The notes under the pieces: generated by a model
The model's database searches: none
The model's input: only the letters and a program-made list of their open reading frames with translations
What the model was told of the DNA's origin: nothing
Translations under genes and position numbers: made by a program
Assembly (NCBI GenBank): GCA_002812745.2
Contig: NCSJ02000061.1
Location: 100,409 to 164,408 of the forward strand
Origin: Scytalidium lignicola
Taxonomy: Eukaryota; Ascomycota; Leotiomycetes
Length of the DNA: 64,000 bases
Direction of reading: 5' to 3'
Shown: positions 46,511-57,701 of the stretch, one piece after another
Layout: the number at the start of each line of letters is the position of its first letter
Position numbering within the stretch: position 1 is the stretch's first letter

Positions 46511-47958
46511 GTTAAACTTATAATTAAGGTTATAATCTTATTATAACTTGTAAAACTATTAATAATTACTTTGAGAAATTATAAAAGTACTTGATTCTTA
46601 ACTTATATATATTAAATTAAAAACTTTAAAATTAATTCAAGAGTTTATAAATTAAGTAGTTTTAAAAAGTATAATAACTATAAAAGTAATAAGTCTCTTT
46701 TAAAGGTTTTAAAGAGTATGTTAAAAGTCTTCTTCACTTTATATATGTTGTTTTCTCTTTTATATTATATTTATAAAAGTTTAAACGATTATAATGTTTT
46801 TATTATTATGTATTATTCATATATTATTATAATAAAAGTAATTGTATAAGCTTTATAACTCTTTTTAAGTAATAACCTTAAAGATATTAATTATAAAGTT
46901 CTTGAAATCCTCTTAAATTAAATCTGAGAAGTTTATATTATTCCTTTTATTAAAGTAATATTTATAAACTTTAATAGTTAAGTATTCTTATATATCATTT
47001 ACAATAATCTTCTTATACTTAAAGTCTATTCTTTATTCTAATTTCTTGATTAAAGCCTTTTAGTTCACCTTTACAATAATATTTATTACTCTTATATTAG
47101 TGTAAAAGTGACAAATGTTTGCATTACTGTAGTATAAGGCTAAGAGGTGAGAAGTAAAGTAAAAAGCACAAGTTATAAGCTCAAGTTATAAGTACTTAGT
47201 CTAAGGACAAGCTATACTCTTATTATGAAGGTGAAGAGAAACTTGTTGTTCTATTTATATTATTGTATTCATATTTATGTTATGATCTTGATTATTAATA
47301 CATGTTAGGTTTTCCTTACTACATTAGTTTTTATCATGTTTCTTATTGTATTTTCTGTTTTCATTATGTTTCTTGTTATTCTTAAACTTTTTACATGTTA
47401 TAATCTATTAATATTAACATAAAATGTTTAAGTAATTGTAAAACAGAATTAATTATACATAAGTACAAAAAGTATTTATTTACAAGTAGTAAACTTTATA
47501 ATCTTAAAAACTTAAACAGAAGTTTTTAAAAGTATAATAATCTTTTAATCTTCTTGATTATAAAATTTTATAAACTCTTAAATTCCCCCTTTATATGTTT
47601 GTAAAAAAGCTTATAATTTTATAATAAAAGTAAAGTTAAAATGAAAGATTATAATTTAATAGCTTAACATGTAATTTCATTGTGTTTTCTAGTTTAAAGA
47701 AAAGTAATAAAGAATATAAATGGTTTTCAAATNAAAAAGTAATGAAAATAAGAAGTAAAAGAGTAATTTTTCGATTAGAATTAGTTAAAAGTTAATTATG
47801 TAATTTTATAAGTGAACTACTAAATGTTTAACTGAATATGTTATTATTTAACAAAAACAAGTTTTAACAATTACAACTTTATAAGTAAATTACTAAATGT
47901 TTAACTGAACAAGTTATTAATTGTAAAACAGTATTTCTTCCTTTAATTAAGTAGAATT
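46511..47958. other. AT-rich desert between the two hAT-like copies
   Basis: No gene recognised. A somewhat less AT-rich patch lies near 47100-47180. Confidence 0.5.
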
Positions 47959-48598
47959 TAGACTGGCTGATCAGTTCAGACCAGACCAGACCATGGGTTT
48001 TGTGGGGACCGTTTCAAGACTGTGGTCTGTATGGTCTAGACTGTACAGACCACAGTCTGAAGCTAAAATTTTGAGATTAGACTGTATGGTTTACAGTTTG
48101 AGACTAAAAATTTAAGACCAGACTGTGAGACTACGGTCTGGTCCGACAACTAATGTGAGGACTGAATATTAACGTTAGACTGTACAGTCTGGTCTCCACG
48201 GTCTAGTCCAGCTAGACTATACGGTCTGAGGGAAAAAATATATTCGGATAATATACTTTTGTAATAATAATATAAATATACCTTAATCAAGTAAAGCTTG
48301 TTTTCATATTATAGTTATACTTATCTACTTTAGGTTATATTACTGTTACAGTCTAGCGTTACGGTCTCACAGTCTAGACTGTACAGTCCACGGTCTGAGA
48401 TCAAAATTTTGAGACCAGACCATGAGACTACAGTCTGGTCCGACCAAAAAATGGAGACTGTTTCACGGTTTGGTCTCAAAAACCTGAGACCGAACCGTGT
48501 AGCTTACGGTCTCGCTTAAATTTTTGCGGACGAGACCGTGTGGCTTACGGTCTCGTCCGGACAGGACCACGGTCCGATGCAACGGTCCGGCCAGTCTA
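47959..48598. mobile_element. Non-autonomous hAT-like element, copy 2 (640 bp), GC-rich palindromic interior
   Basis: Ends TAGACTGGC and GCCAGTCTA are perfect inverted repeats. 8-bp duplications GTAGAATT lie at 47951-47958 and 48599-48606. Like copy 1 it begins with a TGATCAG box and carries repeated GACCAGACC, GGTCTCGTCCGGAC, GACTGTACAGTC and similar half-palindromes, so the whole element could fold. About 110 bp of AT-rich DNA (48235-48345) interrupts it. No ORF. Confidence 0.85.
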
Positions 48599-48606
48599 GT
48601 AGAATT

Positions 48607-49795
48607 TAAGTTTGTAAGTAAACTATTAGATGTTTAACTGAACATAATTGTATTTTCCTGAGATTTAACTTTAAAAGAGGATTACTGAATATCTTATTAA
48701 TTAAATGATAATCTTTTAATTTGTATGTACAAACTGATTAGTATTGATTTACTTGTAACATATAGTATAATATATAATTATACATAATATACTTATTGTG
48801 TTAAATTATAATTATTATACAAAAAGGAGGTAAGAGTAAAGCAAAGCTGTAAGAACTTTGTTTACTCTTACTACTTAATCAAGACTAGTTTACAACACAT
48901 ATAAGTATTATGTATACATACAAACTAATAATCTATTAATATAAATAAATCTTTTTGTTGTTTTAAATGTATTTACTTGAAATATTCGTATAATATTAAT
49001 ATTACTTTAACAAGTAATTAAAAGTTTATTATNAAAAAAGTAATAGAAATTNAAAAAAGGAAAAAAAAANTTATTATAATGAAAATACTTTATCTTAAAA
49101 AACNAAAAATGATTATTAGATAAGCNAAAACGCTTAAATAGTTTGTTAACGTATATCTTACTCAGTTAGATCACTAAATCACTCGGATCACTTCTTTACT
49201 ACCTGAATACACAATACTAAATATTCAAACACAAAACAATTATATTGTAATCAATTTAATTACTAATTAAATTAGAGCATTTATTCCTTTTATGCTTAAT
49301 AATTCTACACTTTGAATACTTGAATAGTTGTCATTATAGTACTAACAAGCCTTCTGTAACAATTTCAGGATTTGTATTTCTTTTACTTCTTAAATAACAA
49401 TACTTGATTGAGTAATTTCCTAAACTTCTTATACTATCAAAGAACCTTTATAAGTTAATTACTTTCTAGATCTTTTGAGTTTTTGCTGAGTTGATTAGTT
49501 AACAGCTTTTAAATCCTCTACTTCTTTAATTAAAAATATTATATTATATATAACTATTTAACATCTTTTTATAAGTTGATTAAACATAAACTTAATAAAT
49601 ATAAAAAGGTTTTTTTATTACTTAAGCTTTAATTAAATAGTTTAATATTTATAATTGAATTAAGTTATAAAGTTATTACAGTAATATTAGTTAACTCTTT
49701 AAACTTAGAGGATTACTTATAAGCTTTGTTATAGTTATTAATAAAGTTTTGTGTCATATAATTAATATGCAACAATACTGCTCCCGGTGAAAATA
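48607..49795. other. AT-rich, N-containing, no gene
   Basis: Several Ns beside A-runs near 49030-49125. Nothing recognised. Confidence 0.5.
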
Positions 49796-49813
49796 GATGC
49801 ACTGTACCTCCGT
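49796..49813. repeat. Isolated end of the foldback-type element (CTGTACCTCCG-TA)
   Basis: GATGCACTGTACCTCCGTA shares 13 consecutive bases (CTGTACCTCCGTA) with the right end of the 158-bp inverted repeat at 31.5-31.9 kb, including the TA. It sits exactly where the AT-rich block gives way to balanced DNA. Confidence 0.5.
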
Positions 49814-49892
49814 AGCTTAGCCTTTCTCTTTAGTACAGGATCGATCAATATCGTGATCTACTGTATAACGTTAAATCTAGCCGTGCGAGCCG
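49811..49892 (+). repeat. Direct repeat A (partner at 59.63 kb)
   Basis: Contains TTCTCTTTAGTACAG, ATCGAT, ATCGTG and TAGCCGTGCGAGC in the same order as 59628-59692, with transition differences and about 15 extra bases in this copy. The following DNA to 50421 is the promoter region of the FAD monooxygenase and holds no other gene. Confidence 0.7.
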
Positions 49893-50421
49893 TAAATGTT
49901 CCTTTTAACCTCAACTTTGATACTGCCACACCCGCCAAGCTCAATCCCGACTACTCTAGGTCATAACCGCGGCTCACTCACAAAATGGGTATTCTGAAGA
50001 AAAACTCCAACTCTCAATAATGATACCATAATTATGTTCAAAGCACGCAATTTGGACTAGAAATGAGCTCAATGGTGTCAAAAATGCCCCGGCTTGAAGC
50101 TAAAAAAGGTCTAAACATAGGTGGGCAACAACGCTCTTCCCTTTTGAGCTATCGCCGAGGTCCCACTTTTCTAAAGGTCCGCGGGTCGCTCTAGTGTAGG
50201 AGTGTTAGCACTTACATCTCTTTTTGAGTAGAAACCCTTGTGCATGGTTTTTTTCCTCCGTAATGGCTTGATAGAAAGACGGTACATGACGTGATTGATA
50301 GTAGATTACGATTTTGTGTTTTTTGCTTATCTATTTTGTGAATTAAAGTTTTCTAGTATCGAAAACCTTTGACAGTTAATTTCTGTAAGAACAAAAGATC
50401 AATAGGGATTAGGTTATCACA

Positions 50422-51930
50422 ATGGCAGCGCCTACTACTAATGGTGTAACAAACCATCTCGATGTTCTCATTGTCGGTGCGGGAATTGGAGGCTTGACAG
50501 CAGCTATTGGATTGGCACTTGACGGACACAATGTTACTATTCTCGAGCAAGCAGCTGAATTTGGTGAGGTAAGTTTTCTCTTAAATATATATATTAAAAG
50601 TGAGTTATTAATTTAATGTGTATCAGGTCGGCGCTGGCATGAGAATACCACCAAATGCCTTCAAGATTCTCAACCGCTGGGGCGTGGATCTCACTTACAT
50701 GAAGAAAACCTACTCTAACGGAAATCGATTTCTTCGATACGACGATGGGAAAATCATAGCTAACATGCCTCACGGAATCCCCGAGTGGGACTTTGGCGGC
50801 TCGTACTTGATGGTCCATCGTGCTGATTATCACTCCGTTTTGTTAGAAAAAGCGTTCTCGCTTGGTGTAGACATAAGGAAAAAGAGTAAGGTCGACGTCT
50901 ATGATTGGGATAAGCCAGCCGTGAAGCTGGAGTCGGGAGAGTGGGTTAACGGAGATCTTATTATCGTCGCTGATGGTAAGCTTGTTTATGTTATTCTTTA
51001 CATTTTCTTTCCATTTTCAAGATATACATGTTCTAACCACCCTCCTTTTCTAGGCGTGCTAAGCACTGCTAGGAAACAAGTCCTAGGCCACGAATTACCT
51101 CCAATTGACACAGGAGACATCTCCTACCGTATCCTTATCCCCGGCAGCGTAATGCTGGCAGATCCGGAACTTCGTGATCTAGTATCGCAACCATGGGTAT
51201 CATCATGGTGTGGTCCAGATGCACATGTAATCGGGTACCCAGTGAGAGGCGGCGAGATATACAACGTTGTATGTTGCTGCGCAGCTCGCTCGATGAAAGA
51301 CGCACCACACACAGGGAACGAGACCAAGATAGTTATCCAGAGCAACGAGGAGCTCATAAGAAGATTCGCAGACTGGGAACCTAGAGTGAAAAAAATTGTT
51401 AGCCTAATTGGTGAAGTAAGTGCTGAAAATCCTTGTTTATTTCCATTTAAAATTTCCTTTTTTTTTTGTTTTCCCTACAGCATCATCTAACTTCAAAACC
51501 TTAGGACTTCCTCAAATGGCGCCTAATGGACCTCGACCTGGTAGACAGATGGTACCACCCAAGTGGTAAAGCCGCTCTACTCGGCGACGCTTGCCATCCC
51601 ATGCTCCCCTACATGGCATCCGGCGCTGCTATGGCGACCGAAGACGCAACCGTCCTTCGTGGCATCCTAAAACATGCTACTAGGGAAACCATACCAAAAG
51701 CACTAGAAAAGTACCAGAAAATCCGGCAACCTCGAGCGTCTATCCTGCAAAAGGCGGGCAGGGGTTTGCAATACACGTATCATTTGCCAGATGGGGAGGA
51801 GCAGAAGGCGAGGGATGAGATTATGGTGAAGGATGTGGAGAGTAATCCAATATTCTGGGGGTTTTATGAAAGGAGGAAGTGGTTATTTGGATATGATGCG
51901 GAGAAGTTGGAAGATTATGTTTTTGTTTAA
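50422..51930 (+). CDS. Class A FAD-dependent monooxygenase (salicylate hydroxylase-like), 427 aa
   Basis: Exons 50422-50568, 50627-50975, 51054-51415 and 51505-51930, all GT..AG. N-terminal Rossmann FAD site VLIVGAGIGG (GxGxxG at 19-24), the DG motif LIIVADG in the middle, and the FAD-ribityl GD motif ALLGDACHPMLPYMASGA near the C-terminal third. Together these define the group A aromatic hydroxylase family: NAD(P)H reduces FAD and an oxygen atom is inserted into, or oxidatively decarboxylates, a phenolic ring. Salicylate or hydroxynicotinate-type hydroxylase is the closest guess; the substrate is not readable. Converges with the Baeyer-Villiger gene 195 bp downstream, next to an enol-lactonase-like hydrolase. 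Confidence 0.9.
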
Positions 51931-52124
51931 TTAGTTAGTGTCTGTTTAACCGGTCCACTTTTGTTATATTATCATTGAAGCACGGAGGGCGGGATCCTTT
52001 AAGTAATGAAAGCTCATAATGACAATACTTTGCATATATATTTGCCCGCTATTTCGTTACTGCAATCGCCTAAATTTTACAAGCGTAATATTTTTTATTA
52101 ATTTAATCAAGAAATATTATTATC

Positions 52125-54242
52125 TTACTCGCTGGCTCCTATATACGTACCTAGCGGTAGACCCTTGGCCTCCACTGGTGATCGACCATCTCCAAAATAC
52201 CTAAACCTGTTCTTCGCTTTCGATTTGATTTTCCAATCTTCATATCTTGGAGCTTTCATGATCTCAAAGAAATGGTTCACCGATCCCGGCCATGGCCCTA
52301 ACATCCACTATGTTAGTCTACAGATAGATAATGACTGCACGGATTCGGAGAATGGTGTTTACTCACCTATAACCTTGCCATCTGTTGTCCCATTCTTGTA
52401 CCAACTAGTGCACCCTCCGCTCCATGACATATTCTTCATGAACTCGTTCTTCCACTCATCAAACTCTTGTGCAGCTTCTTTCGTTATGACTACGTATTTG
52501 AGGTCTTGCCTTTGAATCTTCTGGACAAAGTTTAGAGCGTAATCAAGTTGATGCTCGATAGCTCCTACTAAAGAGCCGTTGCTGATTGGCGCGTTAGGAC
52601 CAGTGGTCACTAGATTTTCCAGATTTAGCAGTCTATCCATTCATAGCGAGAAAGTTTCTAATCGGCCTTCTAAAGAATAGAGGGGTAGGATTGAGGCAAG
52701 TAAAAAAACTTACAGAAGTAGTTAGGAAATCCAGGTACTGCAACGGATAGATAGGCAGCAGCACCCTCATTCCTCCATTTATCCTGGAGATTTTCTCCAT
52801 TGAGACCAATGATAGGGAATCGAGGGACATATGAGGTGTCATAACCAGTGGCAGCAATGATCACATCTAGCTCCACCAATTTACCCTCTTTCGTTAAGAT
52901 TCCATTCTCAGTCACCTTGTCAATACCACAAGTCACTACATCCACATTTTCAGCAATCAAGGCCTCTAAGTATCCGTGGCCAGGAGTAACTCTACAACTA
53001 GAATTAGAAGCTGATTCCCATGTACTAGTGACAGCGAACTTCAAAGCTTACCTTCTGCAGCCAAGAGGAAATTTAGGGATCAATTTCTCGCAAAGCACGG
53101 GATCATTCTTGAGTCTGTCTGCCATCTGTTTCGCCACAAACGCTCGTCCCGCTCGTTGAGCAGCCGAATTTTGATAAAATGCTGGAAAACGAGCATTCAT
53201 GCCATGCTCAATATCTTGTCTATATTTCTTGAAGTACTCTGGATCGGTGCGAAATCGCTCTTTTTGTTCTTCAGTATATTTGGTATGCCGTCCCTCTGGG
53301 GCGAATTGGCCAGCAAATTCCCCCGCGATCCAAGTTGGCGACCGGTTGAAGCTGGTTAGGTGCTCGACATCCGGTTGAATGGCTGGGACGATTTGAATTC
53401 CAGAAGCTCCAGAGCCAATGACAGCAACCTTTTTGTCTTTTAGATCGTAATCTTTGTCCCATTGTGCTGAGTGAAGTAGCTTTCCCTTGAAATCGTGCAG
53501 ACCGTCTATCGCAGGCCACTTCCAGTTACTAAAAGTGATGTTAGATACTTGTGATAATCGAAGGTAATGAAAACTGTTAGGGATAGGGTTTTGCATTACT
53601 TTAGAATACCACCGCTGTTAATGAGCACTTCTGCGGAATCAACAAAAATCTCCCCGGTTGCGAGATTCTCAACTGTAACTCTCCAAAGAGCGGCGTCGTC
53701 ATCCCATTTAGCGCCAACTACCTTGTGGCCAAACTTAGTATTGTCATAGACTCCATATTGTCGGGCAAGTTTTCTATAAAACTGCCAGATTTCAGGTCCA
53801 TCAGCGAACCTAGTTCAAAATGAGTCAGGATATCTCAAGAGGCTTCCGGATAGTTGTTATTTATTTTTGAATACTTACACTTTTGACCAGTCTGGGTTTC
53901 TATATTTTGTGTTTAAATTAGCTAGTTATTCTTTCTTAGTACTACAGTAGAAATGAATACTTACCCAGCCCAAGTATAAGTGTAGCAATGAGCCGGAACA
54001 TCGCAAGAACATCCGGGGAAGACTGATTCTAACCAAGTTCCTCCAACATCCTGGTTCTTCTCGTAGATCTGGAAGCTCACGTTTTCAAGCTTGGAAGCCT
54101 TGTATGTGAAAGCAATGCCCGAAATTCCGGTGCCAATGACAATAATCTTAACTGGTTTGGGTTCGTGAACGTAATTTGGTGCAATGATATCTCTGTTGTA
54201 ATCTGGAGCGAGGAATTCGCTGGTTATCTCTCCGCCTCCCAT
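52125..54242 (-). CDS. Baeyer-Villiger flavin monooxygenase, 559 aa, 7 exons with a 21-nt microexon
   Basis: Exons 54242-53965, 53899-53879, 53809-53600, 53528-53052, 52991-52714, 52609-52367 and 52297-52125 join to an uninterrupted frame. First Rossmann site IVIGTGISGI (37-42), then GGTWLE and YPG-equivalent FPGCSCDVPAHCY. The Baeyer-Villiger fingerprint F-x-G-x3-H-x3-W is present as FKGKLLHSAQW, followed by the NADPH site VIGSGASGIQ and the ATGYD motif. The enzyme would convert a ketone to an ester or lactone with NADPH and O2. The second exon encodes only NPDWSKV but is required for frame and matches the family. Minus strand, in line with the hydrolase and Old Yellow Enzyme upstream. Confidence 0.92.
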
Positions 54243-54980
54243 AGCTGTTAGATAGCTTTATAACTAAAACTTGTCTGAATAGGATCTTCTTAATTTTACT
54301 TGATGGAATAGACGCCCAAAAATCAATACAGAGAGTAGCTTTGAGTCAAGAATAGCAAACTAAAAGACAAAGAAGTTCTATTGAGAAGGAATAAAAATAC
54401 CGGAAGATCGGTAAGAAAGAGCATTCCGCATGAAAATACAATAGCTGGGGGTCTCTTGCCATGTTTACCATCTTGCCTTGTGCTATTCTTCTCAGACACA
54501 CCAAGCTTGTTTCCCGAAGCGGTAACACCGACCGGGGCTAAGCCAATCGTGCAAAAGCTTGGATGGCAACATTTTTGCCCCGTTTCCACTCCGCCACATG
54601 CCAGGCTGCAGGCGTGGAACTAGATGCACTATACCCTACCATAGTGCAGGAGATTGACTGTATGGTGCCATCGTGTCCGGTTTGTACCTTTTGCTTGTCC
54701 TCTACGGAAGCATGTATCCGGGTCTAGGGCGTTTTGTCTCTCAATATGAACATGTGAAGGACAATAATGGTGAGGCTCTTTATTAATATAGAAGGTTTGA
54801 AAATAATTCATTTCCCCGTCATATAGAATAAAATAGAAACCCAATAAGTATCATGTATATCTTATATATCTCGTGTAGTACAGTATACTGTACAGTACAA
54901 TTATAAAATTCAAATCTAAACTTCCCTTACAAAGTGCGTAAGGATATCCTTAAAGATCAAAACCACCTATCATTTCTCGA
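54243..54980. other. Intergenic with a perfect 16-bp palindrome
   Basis: GTACAGTATACTGTAC near 54880 is a perfect palindrome close to the 3' end of the hydrolase gene. No gene otherwise. Confidence 0.5.
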
Positions 54981-55841
54981 TCACTTCTCGATCACTTCCC
55001 TCACCACCTCATAAAAGCTCTCCGGCTGCTGCACGTTCACAATATGTCCTGACTCCGGCACCACTACCATCCTCGATCCAGCTCTCTTTGCCAACTGCCT
55101 CGACTCAGGCACCACCGGCGTATCCCACTCCCCGGCCACAAACACAAACCTCTCTCCATGCCCTCTCTTCTTCACTTCATCGGCATACTTCCACAAATCC
55201 AACCTCCTCAGTGCCGCAATACTTGCCTCGAAGCCTTCGATACTCTGCGTCCCCACGATTCCTTCGAGCTTCGCAACCTTGTCCGGATGCGCCGTGATCC
55301 AGTCAGCGCTGAACCACCGACTGATACTCTGTCTGCCTAAAGCAAGTGGGCCATTTTCGCGACCATATGTGATGCGTGCCTGATGTCCAGCGTTGGCGCT
55401 CTCCTTATTCTCTGCTTTTGTGCCGACGACGAGGACATGCTCCACACGCTCGGGATGCTGTGTGCCAAACACCAAGGCCACCGCCGCACCGATACTCAGA
55501 CCGATGAAGGCGCGGAGCTTGGTGATGTGCAGGTGGTCTAACAGTAGGACGACATCAGATGCGAGGTCCTCAATTGTGTGGCCGGCTGCGTAGTCGAAGT
55601 CGGGCGTCGAGGAAAGGGGGGATTGGCCGTGGAAGCGGGCATCGTAGCGCAGGATGGTGTATTGTGGTGTGAAGGCCGTGACGAAGTCGTCCCAGAGGTG
55701 CGTGTCGGCAGCGAGAGAGCTGGAGAGGGCGATGATGGGCCTGGAGCCGTCGAGAGGGCCGTCGAGGGAGTAGAAGAGGCGGATGTCTGGAGTGCTGGAG
55801 ACCTGGACCAGACCCGTAGTGGTGGTGGTAGTAGTGGACAT
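54981..55841 (-). CDS. Alpha/beta hydrolase, 3-oxoadipate enol-lactonase-like, 286 aa
   Basis: Single exon. I chose ATG 55841 (MSTTTTTTTGLVQ) rather than the longer frame from 56162, whose extra 107 residues are low-complexity and unlike the family. Nucleophile elbow FIGLSIGAAVA with Ser116; acid in GEWDTPV; base His266 in ESGHIVN; oxyanion/cap text DARFHGQS. Length and order fit PcaD-type hydrolases, which open the enol-lactone ring in the beta-ketoadipate pathway; other lactone or ester hydrolases look the same. Beside a Baeyer-Villiger enzyme, which makes lactones or esters, hydrolysis of that product is an attractive job. Cytosolic; no signal peptide. Confidence 0.85.
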   Translation of the reverse strand: MSTTTTTTTGLVQVSSTPDIRLFYSLDGPLDGSRPIIALSSSLAADTHLWDDFVTAFTPQYTILRYDARFHGQSPLSSTPDFDYAAGHTIEDLASDVVLLLDHLHITKLRAFIGLSIGAAVALVFGTQHPERVEHVLVVGTKAENKESANAGHQARITYGRENGPLALGRQSISRWFSADWITAHPDKVAKLEGIVGTQSIEGFEASIAALRRLDLWKYADEVKKRGHGERFVFVAGEWDTPVVPESRQLAKRAGSRMVVVPESGHIVNVQQPESFYEVVREVIEK

Positions 55842-56597
55842 GATTATTCCCAGTGATTGGACTGAGTAAGCAGACTTCTTCTCCTCATTATTGAATTCAG
55901 GCCATTGCGGACGAGCGGTCTTATCTCCAGTTCCACCGTCGCATCTTTTCTTGTCTGAGCCAACGAAAGAAAGCCGGCGATGGCGACAGAAAGAGAGAGC
56001 GAGCTGGGAGAGTGTGGGTGTGTGATTGCAAAACAAAGCGGGGGTGCGTCGAGTGCCGGGCGGGGTCGCGATGGTGCAATCGATAACGATGAGGGAAACA
56101 CACCCAACCTTCAGCCTCAGGCATCCAATTGGTCCCTCGTGCCTGGATCGCCAGGGCCCCATCTTCGGCGGTGGCTGGAAAAGGAATGGTGCGCCACGTG
56201 CGGGTGTGGCTGCCGCGGCTCGGATGATGCAATTGCAAGGTTGGATAACGAATCCTTTTCCGTTTTATCTCCCCGCAGTCGCATCGGTCTTCCTGCCGTA
56301 CAGTACAAGTAGTATTCCGTCTTACAGTAGTCAGCTTGGTAAGTACGGTAATAAGTTATTAGCCAAACAGCATTTTACCCTATTAGATGGAGCCAACGGC
56401 ATGTACAGTATTATTCACGGCAGAGGGCAGAGAGTACGCGTAGTGATATTAGAGGATAACAGAATATCAGTTTTATCTGAATACACGTTAAAAGCATAAA
56501 AGGAATTTTATCTGAATGAATATATGACGTTATAATTTGGTATCTTAAAGAAATATATATAGGAATTAAAAATATAAAAAATATAAAAGAAAGGTCT
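55842..56597. other. Promoter region of the hydrolase and 3' flank of the Old Yellow Enzyme
   Basis: GC-rich near 55850-56300, then AT-rich. Overlapping frames of 60-157 codons on both strands lack motifs. CCGTACAGTACAAG near 56296 recalls the GTACAGTA palindrome word downstream of the hydrolase. Confidence 0.5.
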
Positions 56598-57701
56598 CTA
56601 TGCTGCTGCTACACTCTGTTGCTGAAATTCTATACTCGTCTCATAGTCAATGTAGCCTTGTGGTTGCAACACCTCGTAGAACAAATCCCGATTGTACTTC
56701 GTCATCGCAAGTCCATGCTGCAATCTAAATGGCAGGTCCGGGTTCGAGACGAAATTCCTCCCAAACCCAACCAGCACATCTCTCTCCTTGTACTTCCCAT
56801 CCAGCGTCTGCTGTGCACTCGGCCCCGTATATCCACCAGCCACGATGACCGGCGTGACATTGTCCCAGGCCTCTACAAAGGCATCAATCGACTCCGACGA
56901 CTCGATATCCGCATTGCCCTTCACGCGGGCCTCGATGATGTGCAAATACGCCAGCTTCAACTTCCCCAGCTCCGTGATCAGATGCGTGAATTGTGGTATT
57001 GGATCCTTCATCCGCATCCCCTGATGTGTGCTCCACGGACTTATTCGATAGCCCACACGGTCAGCACCGATGGCTTCCACAACCGCCTTCGCGACCTCGA
57101 CGCCGAATCGTGAGCGCTTCTCGATGCTTCCTCCCCAGCCATCCGTCCGCTGGTTGGACACATCCTGCGTGAACTGGTCGATCAGGTACCCATTTGCGCC
57201 GTGCAGCTCCACCCCGTCAAACCCTGCCTTGACAGCATTGATCGAAGCCTGTTTAAAGGAATCAATGAATTCGTAGATCTCTTCTTCCCGTAAAGCGCGA
57301 GGGACGATGGAGTCAGGACCGGCGGGTATTTCACTACACGACACAATCTCCGCGCCTCTCTTCACAGCTCCTGCCTTCGCAGCGCGTCCTGTAATCCATA
57401 ATTGCGCAAATATATAGGATCCCTTGGCGTGTACGGCATCGGTGACCGCTTTCCAGCCCTGGATGTGTTCTTCGGTGTATAATCCCGGGGTGTTGGGCTG
57501 TGCTGCTGAGCGAGGTGAGACGGAGGTGGCTTCAGATATGAGGAGCGTGCCGGGAATGGAGGCGCGTTGGGAGTAGTATTCTATCATTAACTCGCTGGGA
57601 GTGAGGGTGTCAAGGCCGCGACGACGGGTCATGGGCGCCATTACGACTCGGTGCTGGAGCTGGCATTTTCCCAGTTGGATTGGGGAGAAGAGTTTGGTCA
57701 T
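56598..57701 (-). CDS. Old Yellow Enzyme family NADH:flavin oxidoreductase, 367 aa
   Basis: Single intact exon. FMN TIM-barrel: start KLFSPIQLGKCQLQHRVVMA then MAPMTRRR, a substrate-binding FDGVELHGANGYLIDQF and the signature TDGWGGSIEKRSRF; the FMN-phosphate-binding end is VIVAGGYTG..VGFGRNFVSNPDLPFRL. These enzymes reduce activated C=C bonds of enones, nitro-olefins or unsaturated lactones with NAD(P)H. The His-Asn pair HGAN that holds the carbonyl is present. Same strand as the hydrolase and Baeyer-Villiger gene, so a co-regulated oxidative/reductive set is plausible. Confidence 0.93.
   Translation of the reverse strand: MTKLFSPIQLGKCQLQHRVVMAPMTRRRGLDTLTPSELMIEYYSQRASIPGTLLISEATSVSPRSAAQPNTPGLYTEEHIQGWKAVTDAVHAKGSYIFAQLWITGRAAKAGAVKRGAEIVSCSEIPAGPDSIVPRALREEEIYEFIDSFKQASINAVKAGFDGVELHGANGYLIDQFTQDVSNQRTDGWGGSIEKRSRFGVEVAKAVVEAIGADRVGYRISPWSTHQGMRMKDPIPQFTHLITELGKLKLAYLHIIEARVKGNADIESSESIDAFVEAWDNVTPVIVAGGYTGPSAQQTLDGKYKERDVLVGFGRNFVSNPDLPFRLQHGLAMTKYNRDLFYEVLQPQGYIDYETSIEFQQQSVAAA

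Noticed and set aside
46122..48598. CRISPR-like array
   Set aside because: Repeats are irregular palindromic variants within transposon-like termini, with no constant repeat/spacer pattern, and the genome is fungal.
31547..49813. One 18-kb transposon bounded by CGGAGGTACAG ends
   Set aside because: The left end belongs to a complete 353-bp hairpin, and genes and unrelated transposons lie between; two separate elements of one family explain it better.
52165..53159. Several plus-strand ORFs opposite the Baeyer-Villiger gene
   Set aside because: They are reverse-strand shadows of well-supported exons.
54870..54900. GTACAGTATACTGTAC palindrome as an operator
   Set aside because: Perfect but short and AT-rich, at the 3' end of a gene; chance is likely.
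55842..56162. Longer N-terminus for the alpha/beta hydrolase (start at 56162)
   Set aside because: The extra residues are low-complexity, overlap the promoter, and the family begins at the MSTTTTTTTGLVQ start.
56026..56499. 157-aa ORF on the plus strand
   Set aside because: Overlaps the hydrolase promoter, no domain, and runs into AT-rich DNA.
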